Shown in pieces: positions 6,889 through 15,234 of a stretch of DNA of 64,000 nucleotides. The stretch's first letter is position 1, and every line of letters starts with the position of its first letter. The stretch lies in assembly GCA_965205845.1 (NCBI GenBank), contig CBDBIG010000005.1:124001-188000 (forward strand), given 5' to 3'. The position numbers were made by a program, and so were the translations under genes. The notes beneath the pieces are model-generated. The model did not search any database, was not told the DNA's origin, and was given only the letters and a program-made list of their open reading frames with translations. Source of the DNA: CBDBIG01 sp965205845 [NCBI: bacterium]. Lineage in GTDB: Bacteria > SAR324.

Positions 6889-8977
6889 AAACCACGGCGT
6901 GCCCCAAGCCGTGCTGCTCGACAACGGGCGCGCCTTTGCTAGCAAGTGGCTAACGGGCGGGGCTAAAAACCGCTTTCGCTTTAAAATCAAGGCAGAAGAA
7001 CCCCAAGGTTTGCTCACGGCTTTGGGCTGCAAAATCCACTGGGCAATGCCCTATCATGGCCAATCAAAGCCCATTGAACGCGCCTTTAAAGACCTGTGTG
7101 AAAGCATTGCAAAGCACCCCTTTTGCGCGGGCGCCTACACGGGCAACAGCCCCAGCGCCAAGCCCGAGAACTATGCCAGCAAGGCGATTGAGATTGAAGC
7201 CTTTCGGACCCACGCAAACCGGCAAATTGCCTTGCACAATGCCCAAACGGGGCGCACCGGGGGCGTGTGCAACGGGCGCAGTTTTGATGCGGTTTACAAC
7301 CAGGCCTCCCACCCCTACCTGCGCTATGAACTGGGCCCCAGCAAGGAGCACCGTTTGGAGCATCAGCACTGGAACGGGCTTATTTTGCCCAGCAGCGATG
7401 CTTGGTGGAACGCCCACATGCCACCCAACGGCTGGGGCTGCAAGTGTCGCGTCAGGCTTTTAAGCAAGGCCGAGGCGGGGCGCTTGGGTGGCCCAGGCAA
7501 ACCGCCCACCAACAAAACCCGCCCTTGGCTTAACAAGCGCACGGGCGAAGAAGAACGCGTGCCCCAAGGCATAGACCCAGGCTGGGATACCAACCCAGGC
7601 AAGGTACGCAGCCAAGCCTTGGCCAACATGCTGGCGGCAAAAAGCGCAGATGCGCCCGTTGCAACCCTCGGCCCGATCCCCCTGCTCGAAGAGCGGGCGG
7701 TCATGAAAAAAAAGTTAAGCAAGGCCAAGGGCAGCAACCAAGGGGGCGTCTATCAAGGCGCAGACGGCATCAAGCGCTACGTCAAGTTTTACACCGACCC
7801 CGTCCAAGCCTACGGCGAGGCGGCGGTCAATGCAATCTATGCCCAGTTGGCGGTCAATGCGCCCAAAAGCGCCTTGGTTGCCCGCAAACAAGGGGGGCTT
7901 GCCCTGGCCACCGAGTGGATTGAAGGGGCAGCCCCAATCGCCTTGGACGAACTAACCCAAGCCAAGGCAAAAAAACTGCTTGACGGGGTGGCGGCAGATG
8001 CTTGGCTGGCCAACTGGGATGCCTTGGGGCAAACCTTTGATAACGTGGTTTGGCAAAAAGGCGCCCCCGTGCGGATTGACAACGGCGGGGCGCTCTTGTT
8101 TCGAGCCAAAGCGGGGCGCAAAAATACCGAGGCACTGGCCACAATAGGCGAAGCCGAGGGCTTTTTTCATCCTGCCACCAACCCCACTTACGCCAAGGCA
8201 ATGGAAAAAGCGGGGGTGCGCATTTACGAGGCGCTGGGGGATCACTGGCTTAAGACCGAGCGAGCGATTAGCAACCTAAGCAAAAAAACCAACGCCTTTG
8301 CCGACCTCTTGCCCCCCGTGCCAGGGGTGCCCGAGCCCGAGCGCCTTGCCATGCTACAAACCTTGCAAAAGCGTGCTATGCTCCTCAAGGGGGTGTCGCG
8401 CAAGGTGCGTGCCTTTGCCAAATTGCCCGTCCACGAGCAGGGTTTGATGAACCTCAAAGGCTATCAATACCAAATCTTGCTTGGGCAGGCGAACACAAGG
8501 GCGAAGGAATCGGGTGTCGTGCACCGTTTCTCCGAGCCCGAGTTGGCTGCATTGCACGGCTACACGGTCATCGATTATAAACCGATTAACCAGGCCAAGC
8601 GCGGGAAACTGCCCAAAGCCCTGGGAGAGGAATACGCCCACTACACCAAAACCATCATCGCGGGGCTGGCAAAACTCCCCAACTACCGGGGGAAGGTCAC
8701 CCGAGGGACGACCCTGCCCGAAAGTGAACTGGCCAAACTCAAGCCAGGCAAGGTTTGGACACCCAAAGGCTTTACCAGCACATCCACGGGTAAAGCCTTT
8801 GGTGGGCCGCATCGGCTGAAAATACAGAGCCGCACGGGCAAGGAGGTATCTTGGATATCCCGGCACGCGCACGAAAAAGAGGTCCTCTTTAAACCCAATA
8901 CCAAGTTTCGTGTTGTATACAGGGAAAAACGGGGCAGCGTTGTAGAAATAGGTTTAAAGGAGATACATGATGATTGA
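6812..8977 (+). CDS. MuA C-terminal half fused to MuF head protein with kinase-like and ADP-ribosyltransferase domains
   Basis: This open frame has no start of its own after the frameshift. It first encodes the rest of MuA: LLDNGRAFA (second Asp), AMPYHGQSKPIERAFKD (Glu) and VCNGRSFDAVY. Near 7300 it switches to a MuF/SPP1-gp7-like domain (EHQHWNGLILP, PPNGWGCKCRV). Next comes a HipA/PI-kinase-like region (VYQGADGIKRYVKF at about 7748; WLANWDALGQ; RIDNGGALLF at about 8073). Last is an R-S-E type ADP-ribosyltransferase with R in VTRGTTL (8702), FTSTSTG (8771) and EKE in HEKEVLF (8873). MuF proteins with C-terminal toxin domains are known phage polymorphic toxins. A deletion has removed MuB through the portal and terminase genes. 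Confidence 0.75.
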   Translation, partial: GKIVAWRIGLNESTLLVRLAFADLLKNHGVPQAVLLDNGRAFASKWLTGGAKNRFRFKIKAEEPQGLLTALGCKIHWAMPYHGQSKPIERAFKDLCESIAKHPFCAGAYTGNSPSAKPENYASKAIEIEAFRTHANRQIALHNAQTGRTGGVCNGRSFDAVYNQASHPYLRYELGPSKEHRLEHQHWNGLILPSSDAWWNAHMPPNGWGCKCRVRLLSKAEAGRLGGPGKPPTNKTRPWLNKRTGEEERVPQGIDPGWDTNPGKVRSQALANMLAAKSADAPVATLGPIPLLEERAVMKKKLSKAKGSNQGGVYQGADGIKRYVKFYTDPVQAYGEAAVNAIYAQLAVNAPKSALVARKQGGLALATEWIEGAAPIALDELTQAKAKKLLDGVAADAWLANWDALGQTFDNVVWQKGAPVRIDNGGALLFRAKAGRKNTEALATIGEAEGFFHPATNPTYAKAMEKAGVRIYEALGDHWLKTERAISNLSKKTNAFADLLPPVPGVPEPERLAMLQTLQKRAMLLKGVSRKVRAFAKLPVHEQGLMNLKGYQYQILLGQANTRAKESGVVHRFSEPELAALHGYTVIDYKPINQAKRGKLPKALGEEYAHYTKTIIAGLAKLPNYRGKVTRGTTLPESELAKLKPGKVWTPKGFTSTSTGKAFGGPHRLKIQSRTGKEVSWISRHAHEKEVLFKPNTKFRVVYREKRGSVVEIGLKEIHDD

Positions 8978-9176
8978 GTACGCTGAAGGGCTTAGTGATG
9001 AGGATAAAAAGCTCGTTGAAGAAATGCGGGCCTCTTTTAGAGAGAGTGACCGCCTGCTTAAAGAAGGCAAACTCAAGCCTGTGTCAAGGCACCTGCAGGC
9101 CAAATTCGATTCGGCCGAAATGGAGTTGGTCGAGGATGTCCCCCCCGCCAAACCCAAACCGGGCAAAAAAGGCTAA
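8967..9176 (+). CDS. small acidic protein overlapping the MuF-ART gene; possible immunity protein
   Basis: 69 residues, opening MMIEYAEGLSDEDKKLVEEM, helix-prone, with a proline/lysine-rich tail. Its ATG at 8967 lies within the last codons of the MuF-toxin gene (11-bp overlap), preceded by AAAGGAGA. This implies translational coupling. The position directly behind a toxin domain is where an antidote gene would be expected. I recognise no family, so the immunity role is inference from position. Confidence 0.5.
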   Translation: MMIEYAEGLSDEDKKLVEEMRASFRESDRLLKEGKLKPVSRHLQAKFDSAEMELVEDVPPAKPKPGKKG

Positions 9177-9736
9177 GGCAAGTGTGGTTATTTACCCCAA
9201 AGGCCTTTCTTTCTATTGTGGCGCATCGCGATGATGCCCGTTTGCGCTTGGTGCGTGCCCGCCGCCCTGGTGAGATTGAGGCGCTTTTTCCTGTTGCGCT
9301 CGTGCACACCACTCCCGACGCCGATTTATCCCTATTGAGGCAATCTTTCGTGTTGCGCTCGTGCACACCCCCAATGCCGATTTATCCCTATTGAGGCGCT
9401 TTTTCCTGTTGCGCTCGTGCACACCACTCCCGACGCCGATTACCCCTTTCGCGCATGCCTGCCAGCCCAGCAAAGCGCCTGCCTTGCACAGCGTCTGGGC
9501 TGTAATGGCCAACCAATACGAGCAAGGGCGCTAAAACGCTTTTAAGCCCTTTATCCCCCTCCTCTAGCCCAACTCCCCAGCCAAACATTTTGCAACGCTT
9601 TTCAACGCGTTTAAACGGGGTTTAAACGGGGGTATTTACCCCTGGCAAAAGTTTGCAAAGGGGGTAGTTGCCCCTGGCAAAAGGGTGCACTAGCGTAGCC
9701 TTTTTTTGTGTGTTTTGCATGGCTAAACTAAAAGGC
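9177..9736. repeat. gene-poor stretch with three direct repeats
   Basis: A block that begins TTGAGGC and contains GTTGCGCTCGTGCACAC starts at 9276, 9335 and 9391 (spacing 59 and 56 bp), ending near 9443. No credible gene lies in this stretch. Reverse-strand frames here only reflect the repeat. In intact Mu-like phages head genes would be close by. Confidence 0.6.
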
Positions 9737-10177
9737 ATGGAAACACAAATCCCCCAACAAGCCGAAATCCCAGCCCTTTGCATGGCGTTGGATGGTGCCC
9801 TAGCCGCCATCGGGCAGGGCGAAGTGCCCGAGTGGATACCGCTTTTGCCCAAGGGGCCGCGCATTCAAGGGCGCACAGGGCGTGAGTGGCAGTTGGCAGA
9901 TGTACAAAAGGTGATAGCCGCCAGTTTTCGCAATTTGCCCAAAATCCCAGTTGACTGGAACCATGCCACCGAGAAGTATGGCGCAACCAGCCCGCACACC
10001 CAGAAAGCTGCGGGGTGGATTGTGGCGATGGAAGCGCGCCCTGATGGGGTATGGGGCAAAGTGGAATGGACAAACGGGGGGGCGCATGACAGAAGAGATT
10101 GGCGACAGGCGCAAAGAGCGCGTCCAATGGCTCGGGCAGGTGGCAAGGGGCCTGATCAGCCTAGGGGCAGCGATTGA
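9737..10177 (+). pseudogene. Mu gpI-type head protease/scaffold, truncated
   Basis: The N-terminal region matches the Mu protease family: WIPLLPKGPRIQGRTGREW, then LPVDW-like KIPVDWNHATEKYG, then AAGWIVAMEARPDGVWGKVEWT. After a G7 run at 10076-10082 the sequence no longer resembles the family. Removing one G would join it in frame to the gp36-like fragment that follows. The C-terminal scaffold part, the major capsid gene T and gp35 are absent. A start at 9719 is also possible. Confidence 0.72.
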
Positions 10178-10256
10178 AGAGCCCCGTTCAGGAGGCGCGC
10201 CTGCGGTGCAAAGCACGCCCCGCCAGTTGACAAGAGACGCTTTGCGAGGGCTTTAA
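10086..10256 (+). pseudogene. C-terminal fragment of Mu gp36 (DUF1320)
   Basis: The 56 residues read RRKERVQWLGQVARGLISLG and end TPRQLTRDALRGL. This fits the end of DUF1320 proteins, which have a WL.dVArG..SLG helix and a final FtRD.mrGf-like motif. The first two thirds of a DUF1320 protein are missing. It directly precedes the gpG gene, the usual neighbour. With the truncated gpI before it, this marks a deletion junction through the capsid region. Confidence 0.6.
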
Positions 10257-10260
10257 AAAA

Positions 10261-10719
10261 ATGGCAGGCGTGCAAATTGAGGCCGACCTAAGCGGGCTAA
10301 AAACACTAAACCAGCGCATTGCACGCTTGGGCAAGGTGGATAAGCGTAAACTGCTAAACGCCTTGGGCGCAGAGATGGAAAGCCAAACCAGGCGCAGGTT
10401 GGCGGAGGAGAAAGAGAGCCCCGAGGGAGAACCGTGGAAGGCGTGGTCGCCAAAACATGCCCAAACCCGCCACGGCGGGCAGGGCTTGTTGCTGGGCGAA
10501 GGGGCGTTATTGGATAGCATCACCTTTGCCGTGCCCAACGATGGGGCGGTGTTGGTGGGTAGCAACCTTGTCTACGCTGCCATTTTGCAGTTTGGCGGGG
10601 CGGAGGTGGGCAAACCAGGCCTGCCAGCGCGCCCCTACCTTGGGCTTAGCGCCGCCAACAACCAAGACCTTGAGAGCGTGATAGAAGATTTTTTAAAGAA
10701 AGTGCTCCATGGCAGATAA
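10261..10719 (+). CDS. phage virion morphogenesis protein (Mu gpG / P2 gpS family)
   Basis: 152 residues. It reads MAGVQIEADLSGLKTLNQRI, then EPWKAWSPKHAQTR, then YAAILQFGG and LPARPYLGLS, the standard order for the tail-completion/virion-morphogenesis family. In Mu the protein acts in tail completion and head-tail joining. It starts 4 bp after the gp36 fragment and its end overlaps the gp37 gene by 11 bp, typical of a packed late operon. Confidence 0.88.
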   Translation: MAGVQIEADLSGLKTLNQRIARLGKVDKRKLLNALGAEMESQTRRRLAEEKESPEGEPWKAWSPKHAQTRHGGQGLLLGEGALLDSITFAVPNDGAVLVGSNLVYAAILQFGGAEVGKPGLPARPYLGLSAANNQDLESVIEDFLKKVLHGR

Positions 10720-11254
10720 CCCGCCCACCCCAGGGCTAAAAGGCTTGTTAAGCGCCGTTGCGGGGGGCTTGCGCGCGGGTTTAAGTGGCCTTAAAGGAGG
10801 GGTAAAAACCCACGGCGGGCGCTTTAGCCTTGAGGAGTTAAAGCGCTATGCCCAGCAGGCCCCAGGGGTGAGGCTTGCCTTGCTAGGGGTGGAGCGCGTC
10901 GAGTGCACCAGTTTTGGCAAAGTGTGGCTTCACGCAAGGCTGGGGGCGTTTGTGATTGCCGCTGGCCAAGGGCGCAACGCGCAGGCTTTGCAAATTAGCA
11001 CGGCCCTTGGGGTGCTGGTGGCAGACAACAGGTGGGGCGTAGAAGAATGGGCGCACACCCCCCAGGAGGCGCGCTGCGATAACCTTTACGATGCTGCCCT
11101 CGATAAAACGGGCATCGCCATTTGGGCAATCACTTGGCGCCAGCGCATTGAGCTCGAAAAAGAGCAAGTCTTAAGCGATTTAACCCGCGTTGACACCACC
11201 CTAAACGGCATTCAAGACACCATTACACTATCCTTAAGAGGAGTGTTCGAGTAA
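10709..11254 (+). CDS. Mu gp37-like protein (DUF1834)
   Basis: 181 residues in the position of Mu gpJ/gp37, between virion morphogenesis and gp38. A conserved-looking block is ALGVLVADNRWG...CDNLYDAAL, and the C-terminus has NGIQDTITLS. The family is a tail-terminator-type structural protein of contractile tails. The start overlaps gpG. The assignment rests on motif resemblance plus synteny. Confidence 0.78.
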   Translation: MADNPPTPGLKGLLSAVAGGLRAGLSGLKGGVKTHGGRFSLEELKRYAQQAPGVRLALLGVERVECTSFGKVWLHARLGAFVIAAGQGRNAQALQISTALGVLVADNRWGVEEWAHTPQEARCDNLYDAALDKTGIAIWAITWRQRIELEKEQVLSDLTRVDTTLNGIQDTITLSLRGVFE

Positions 11255-11458
11255 ATGAAACCCATTTTTGTAAAACCCCGTGCGGGGCTGAAGGTGTACA
11301 ACATTCAAACGAACGAACACCACCCGCCAGAGGGCGAATATGTGGCCAACACCCTCTACATTCAAAGGCGCATTAAGGCTGGTGAATTGACAATTTGCAA
11401 CCCACCAGCAGAATGCGCAGACCAACAACCAGCAAAACGGGGCAAAAAGAAAGGATAG
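11255..11458 (+). CDS. Mu gp38-like small protein (DUF2635)
   Basis: 67 residues: MKPIFVKPRAGLKVYN, then HHPPEGEYVANTLYIQRRI and a basic tail. DUF2635 proteins have this KP..G..V.P.tg..LP.eG..V....YW.RR layout and sit just before the sheath gene in Mu-like phages. It follows gp37 with no gap, and its end abuts the ribosome binding site (AAAGAAAGGA) of the sheath gene. Confidence 0.82.
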   Translation: MKPIFVKPRAGLKVYNIQTNEHHPPEGEYVANTLYIQRRIKAGELTICNPPAECADQQPAKRGKKKG

Positions 11459-11466
11459 AAAAAGCC

Positions 11467-12918
11467 ATGACCATCGCATTTAACAGCATTCCTGTTGGCA
11501 TCCAAGTGCCAGGGCAGTATGTGGAGTTTGACAGCAGCCAGGCGGGCACCAGCACGCAAGTGCGCCGTATGCTGGTGATTGGTCACGTGGCCAGTGGTGG
11601 CAGCGCAAGCCCAGGCGAGGCGGTGCGCGTGGACAACGCCAGCGCCGTGGCGGGTTTGTTTGGCCAAGGCAGCCAGGTGGGGACAATGGCACGCGTGGCC
11701 AAGGCAGCCCATCGGCTAGGCGAGGTGTGGGCGCTGCCCCTGGCCGATGCAAGCGGCGCAGCCAAGGCAAGTGCCAGCATCGTTGTGGAAGCAACCAGCG
11801 CTCAAGCAGGCACCATTGCCTTGTACATTGCAGGCCAGCGGGTGGCCGTGGGGGTGCAGGCTAGCGCCGATGCCAACACCATTGCAACCGCCATTCAAAC
11901 CGCCTGCAATCAGGCTTCGCCCGCCTTGCCTGTAGTCGCTACGGTGAGCACCAACACCCTCACCCTTACATGCCGTTGGGGCGGCACAACGGGCAACCAG
12001 ATTGACCTGCGCCATTCCTACCTTCAAGCCCAAGCCTTGCCCAGTGGCGTTACCCTTGCTCTCACCGCTTTTACGGGCGGGGCAACCGACCCCAACCTCA
12101 CCAGTGCATTGGCCGCCCTAGGCGACACCCAATACCATAGCCTTGCCATGCCCTATCATGAGCGCGCAGCGCTAAGCGCATTGGATAGCGTGCTCCAAAG
12201 CCGTTGGGGCCCCTTGGAAGCCAAGGAGGGGGTGGCGTTTATCCCTGCCGTAGGCACGCTAAGCGCCATGACCACCCTTGGCGAAGCCTGCAACAGCCAA
12301 CTGATCTGCCTGGTTGGGGTGGGCAAAAGCCCCAGTGCCCCTTGGTCATGGGCAGCCACCACTGCTGCGGTAAGTGAGCGCGAAGCAGCCCTTGACCCAG
12401 CGCGCCCCTTGCAAACACTGCTCCTGCCAGGGGTGCTTCCCCCCAACGATGGGACCACCCTCGATTATACCGAGCGCAACACCGCCCTTAAAAAAGGCGT
12501 GTCGACCACCACCACCCAGGCGGGCAAGGTGCGCATTGAACGCCTGGTTACCCCCTATGCCACCAACCCCGCGGGCGCGGCCGACGGCGCCTACCACGAC
12601 CTGACCGTCGTGCGCATCCTGGCTTTTTTGCGCAGTAGCCTGCAAAGGCGCATCGCCTTAAAATACCCGCGCCACAAGCTGGCCAACGATGGCGCCACGG
12701 GAGACAACGTGGTCACCCCCAGCACGCTGAAGGCAGAGATTGTGGCCCTGTTCACCCAGTGGGAAGCCGCAGGGCTGGTTGAAAACCCCGAGGCTTTTAT
12801 CAAAGGCCTGCGCATTGAACGCGATAGCACCGATCAAAACCGCATTAACGCCAGCCTGCCACCCGATATTATCAACGGCCTGCGGGTGCTGGCTGCCAAA
12901 ATTGAATTTAGGCTATAA
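11467..12918 (+). CDS. contractile tail sheath protein (Mu gpL family)
   Basis: 483 residues. The frame is open from 11395, but AAAGGA precedes the ATG at 11467. Family-like features are IPVGIQVPGQYVEFDSSQA near the start, a middle domain with CRWGGTTGNQIDLRH, and a C-terminal LRIERDSTDQNRINASLPPDIINGLRV, which is the strongly conserved end of Mu-type sheaths. The sheath surrounds the tube and contracts on infection. The gene appears full length and intact. Confidence 0.93.
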   Translation: MTIAFNSIPVGIQVPGQYVEFDSSQAGTSTQVRRMLVIGHVASGGSASPGEAVRVDNASAVAGLFGQGSQVGTMARVAKAAHRLGEVWALPLADASGAAKASASIVVEATSAQAGTIALYIAGQRVAVGVQASADANTIATAIQTACNQASPALPVVATVSTNTLTLTCRWGGTTGNQIDLRHSYLQAQALPSGVTLALTAFTGGATDPNLTSALAALGDTQYHSLAMPYHERAALSALDSVLQSRWGPLEAKEGVAFIPAVGTLSAMTTLGEACNSQLICLVGVGKSPSAPWSWAATTAAVSEREAALDPARPLQTLLLPGVLPPNDGTTLDYTERNTALKKGVSTTTTQAGKVRIERLVTPYATNPAGAADGAYHDLTVVRILAFLRSSLQRRIALKYPRHKLANDGATGDNVVTPSTLKAEIVALFTQWEAAGLVENPEAFIKGLRIERDSTDQNRINASLPPDIINGLRVLAAKIEFRL

Positions 12919-12930
12919 GGAGTCACACCC

Positions 12931-13293
12931 ATGCAACACGCAGGCAAAGCAAGCATTAAAATTGACGGCGACACCCTGCCCACCAAGGATGGCGCCACCC
13001 TTGACATCGGCGGGGTCAAGCGCAACACCGTCATCGGGGGCAACAAGGTGCTAGGCTACGCAGAAGAACCAATGCCTGCCCGCGTTGAATGCGAAGTGTT
13101 TGTGGGCAAGGGCACCAGCCTTGAGCGCTGGCGGCAGGTTGAAGACGCCACGATTACCTTTGAAACCGACACAGGCAACGTGTACGTCTTGCCAAATGCC
13201 TGGCTAACCGACCCCCCTGCGCTCACAGAGGCAAAAGACGGCAGCACCGCCCGCCTCGTATTTGAAGCCGTGGATGCAAAGGAGATTGCTTAA
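12931..13293 (+). CDS. phage tail tube protein (Mu gpM family)
   Basis: 120 residues. Key pieces are GKASIKIDGDTLPTKDGATL, GYAEEPMPARVECEVFVGKG and GNVYVLPNAWLTDPPALTEAK. These match Mu-type tube subunits, which stack as hexamers inside the sheath. An AAGGAG lies before the ATG. It follows the sheath gene after 12 bp and abuts the chaperone gene. Confidence 0.9.
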   Translation: MQHAGKASIKIDGDTLPTKDGATLDIGGVKRNTVIGGNKVLGYAEEPMPARVECEVFVGKGTSLERWRQVEDATITFETDTGNVYVLPNAWLTDPPALTEAKDGSTARLVFEAVDAKEIA

Positions 13294-13587
13294 ATGAAAG
13301 AGGTTTTGCTTACCCAAGGCTGGCTGATTGGCGGGGTGCGCGAGAAAAGCGTGCAGGTTGGCTTTTTTAATGTGGGCGACATGTTGGATGCAGAGAATGT
13401 GGAGGGCGAATTAGCCCGGGGTTTGTTTTTGTTGGGGCGGCGCATTAAACGAGTGGGCGCAGAAGAGGTAAGCATTACGGTGGAGATGCTAAGGAAACTA
13501 AGCGCAGGCGACATAGCCCAAATTCAACAGGCAGCAGACGAACTGGACGCAAAAGAGGAAGCAGTGTCATGCCTGGGGGAGCGCTAA
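13294..13587 (+). CDS. tail assembly chaperone (Mu gp41-like)
   Basis: 97 residues. It has VQVGFFNVGDMLDAE, an ARGLFLLGRRIKRVGA block and SAGDIAQIQQAADELD, in the position of Mu gp41 between tube and tape measure. Such proteins coat the tape measure during tail assembly. Its last 19 bp overlap the ORF at 13569 in the -1 frame, the usual layout for G/GT-type chaperone pairs. The overlap contains GGGGGAG, which is not a perfect heptanucleotide slip site. Confidence 0.75.
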   Translation: MKEVLLTQGWLIGGVREKSVQVGFFNVGDMLDAENVEGELARGLFLLGRRIKRVGAEEVSITVEMLRKLSAGDIAQIQQAADELDAKEEAVSCLGER

Positions 13588-13730
13588 TTGGCATCGGGGC
13601 GCTGGTTTTGCGCGTGCAAGATCCCTTGCGCAGGCAAGTGAGGGTGCTGCTTAAACACGGCTTCACCCTGGCGGATGCCAAAGGCCTCACATTGCGCAGC
13701 ATGCAACGCTGGATAAAGGCACTGGAGTAA
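13569..13730 (+). CDS. downstream tail chaperone ORF (GpE/E'-like position)
   Basis: 53 residues: ALVLRVQDPLRRQVRVLLKH, then TLADAKGLTLRSMQRWIKALE. It starts at an ATG inside the chaperone gene and ends 5 bp before the tape measure gene. It lies in the -1 frame relative to gp41, so it may be translated from its own ATG or as a frameshift extension. The short size and position match known second chaperone ORFs. Confidence 0.6.
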   Translation: MPGGALIGIGALVLRVQDPLRRQVRVLLKHGFTLADAKGLTLRSMQRWIKALE

Positions 13731-13735
13731 AAGTT

Positions 13736-15136
13736 ATGGCAGATTTACAGGCCAGCTTATACCTGCGGCTTAGGGGAAGCCTGGTGCGCGATGCAAGGCG
13801 CAACAGCGCTGCCCTAGAGCGTTTGGGCAGGCACGGCAAGCGCTCTTTTGAGAGGATTACACGCAGCGCAAAACGGGCAACAGCCGCTATCCGCAGGCAC
13901 GGGCAGGCCGCCACCAAAGGGATTTTGCGCAGCACCACAGGCAAGTTTGCAGCAGCCCTTGGTGCGGGGGCGGCCATCTCAAAGGCTATCAAAAGGGAAG
14001 ACCAAGCCGCCTATTTGCAAGCTGTCAGTGGCAAATCTAAGGAAGAGATTAAAAAGGTGTTTGACCTAATTACCGAGCGCGCAAAACAAACGGGCCTTGG
14101 CATTGACAAGCAGTTTGAGGTGGCCAAGACACTCCAAGACCAGGGCGGCTTGCTAGATGTGTTTGCAAAGAACCATGACCTCATTGGCGATGTGGTGCAA
14201 GGCACAGGGGGCAACCCCGCAGACATTGGCGCCCTGATTAGCGTGCTCAAACAAACCGTGGGCGCAGACCTGCCCAAAGCCCTTGGGGTGCTGGTTGGCC
14301 AAGCCCAAAAAGGCAACGTAACCCTTGGCAAACTTGCCTTGGTTGCGCCGGAGTCTCTGGGGGCATACAAATTAGGCACGGGGCGCACCCCCGAGCAAAC
14401 CGTGGCCGAGGTGGGCGCCTTGCTACAGCGCGCCCAAGTGGCGGTGGGTAGCCCCGAAAAAGGCGCGACGGGCGTGCGCAACCTGATTACCGCCCTCACC
14501 AACTACAGCAACAAGCGCTACTTGCAAAACGTGGCGGGCATCAAGGTGCAGCAAAACGACAAAACCACGGTAAACTTGCTCGACATATTGGAGGGCTTAA
14601 AAGCCTACATTGGCGGCGATGAAAGAAAGCGCGCCAGGGTCTTTGATAGGCTGGGCATTGATGTGGAGTCGGCGGGGGTCTTAAAAGACCTGCTAAGCGG
14701 CGGACTTGACGCTGCCAAAGCCCTCGCCGTGACCAAGGGCAACCCCGCCCTCATCAAAACCCAAGCAAAGGCCATTCAAGCCACCAAGTCGGCCACGGCC
14801 GTCAGGGCGCTGGCTTCTGCCGAAGCGGTAAGCAACCCTGTGGTCCATAAAATCACTGAGGTAGTTGCCCAAGGGGCTAAAAGGATTGAAGGCGCTGTGC
14901 AGGTAAAGCGAATAAAAAAGGGTGTTTCGCGCCAAGCAAACCACACAGCGCAGCATTTTCTGCAGACAACAACCCCAGAGCAAATCAATTCACCTGACGG
15001 CCAACTTCTCATCGAAAAACTGCTAAAAGACCAAGTGCATCTAAGCGCAGAAATGGTGAAGCAGTTAAAAGCCCTGCGCAAGGATGCAAACCAACCCCTA
15101 ACCCCAACCCTTAACACCGGGAGCATCACCCAATGA
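13736..15136 (+). CDS. tail tape measure protein, left element
   Basis: 466 residues, short for a Mu-like tape measure. The N-terminus is rich in Arg/Ala helices (ARRNSAALERLGRHGKRSFER). A TAPE-type core follows, with SKEEIKKVFDLITERAKQTG, FEVAKTLQDQGG, GADLPKALGVLVGQAQ and GVRNLITALTNY. No membrane segments stand out in the C-terminal half, and internal deletion is possible. The protein sets tail length and is ejected with the DNA. Its stop overlaps the next start (ATGA). Confidence 0.8.
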   Translation: MADLQASLYLRLRGSLVRDARRNSAALERLGRHGKRSFERITRSAKRATAAIRRHGQAATKGILRSTTGKFAAALGAGAAISKAIKREDQAAYLQAVSGKSKEEIKKVFDLITERAKQTGLGIDKQFEVAKTLQDQGGLLDVFAKNHDLIGDVVQGTGGNPADIGALISVLKQTVGADLPKALGVLVGQAQKGNVTLGKLALVAPESLGAYKLGTGRTPEQTVAEVGALLQRAQVAVGSPEKGATGVRNLITALTNYSNKRYLQNVAGIKVQQNDKTTVNLLDILEGLKAYIGGDERKRARVFDRLGIDVESAGVLKDLLSGGLDAAKALAVTKGNPALIKTQAKAIQATKSATAVRALASAEAVSNPVVHKITEVVAQGAKRIEGAVQVKRIKKGVSRQANHTAQHFLQTTTPEQINSPDGQLLIEKLLKDQVHLSAEMVKQLKALRKDANQPLTPTLNTGSITQ

Positions 15137-15234
15137 AAACCCTGTTTAGAGGCTTAACATTTGCCGTTTTTTTGGCGCTTGGCACACCCGTTTTTGCCCA
15201 CCCCCTCACAAAATGGAGCCACCCCCCTGTATGA
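15133..15234 (+). CDS. tiny exported or membrane peptide between tape measure and gpN
   Basis: 33 residues beginning MKTLFRGLTFAVFLALGTPVFA, a textbook signal peptide with an alanine-type cleavage site, followed by about 11 residues. Its start overlaps the tape measure stop and its stop overlaps the gpN start, both as ATGA. This supports translation in the late operon. Homology is not recognisable. It may be a moron, a shortened gene, or a Rz1-like piece. Confidence 0.45.
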   Translation: MKTLFRGLTFAVFLALGTPVFAHPLTKWSHPPV

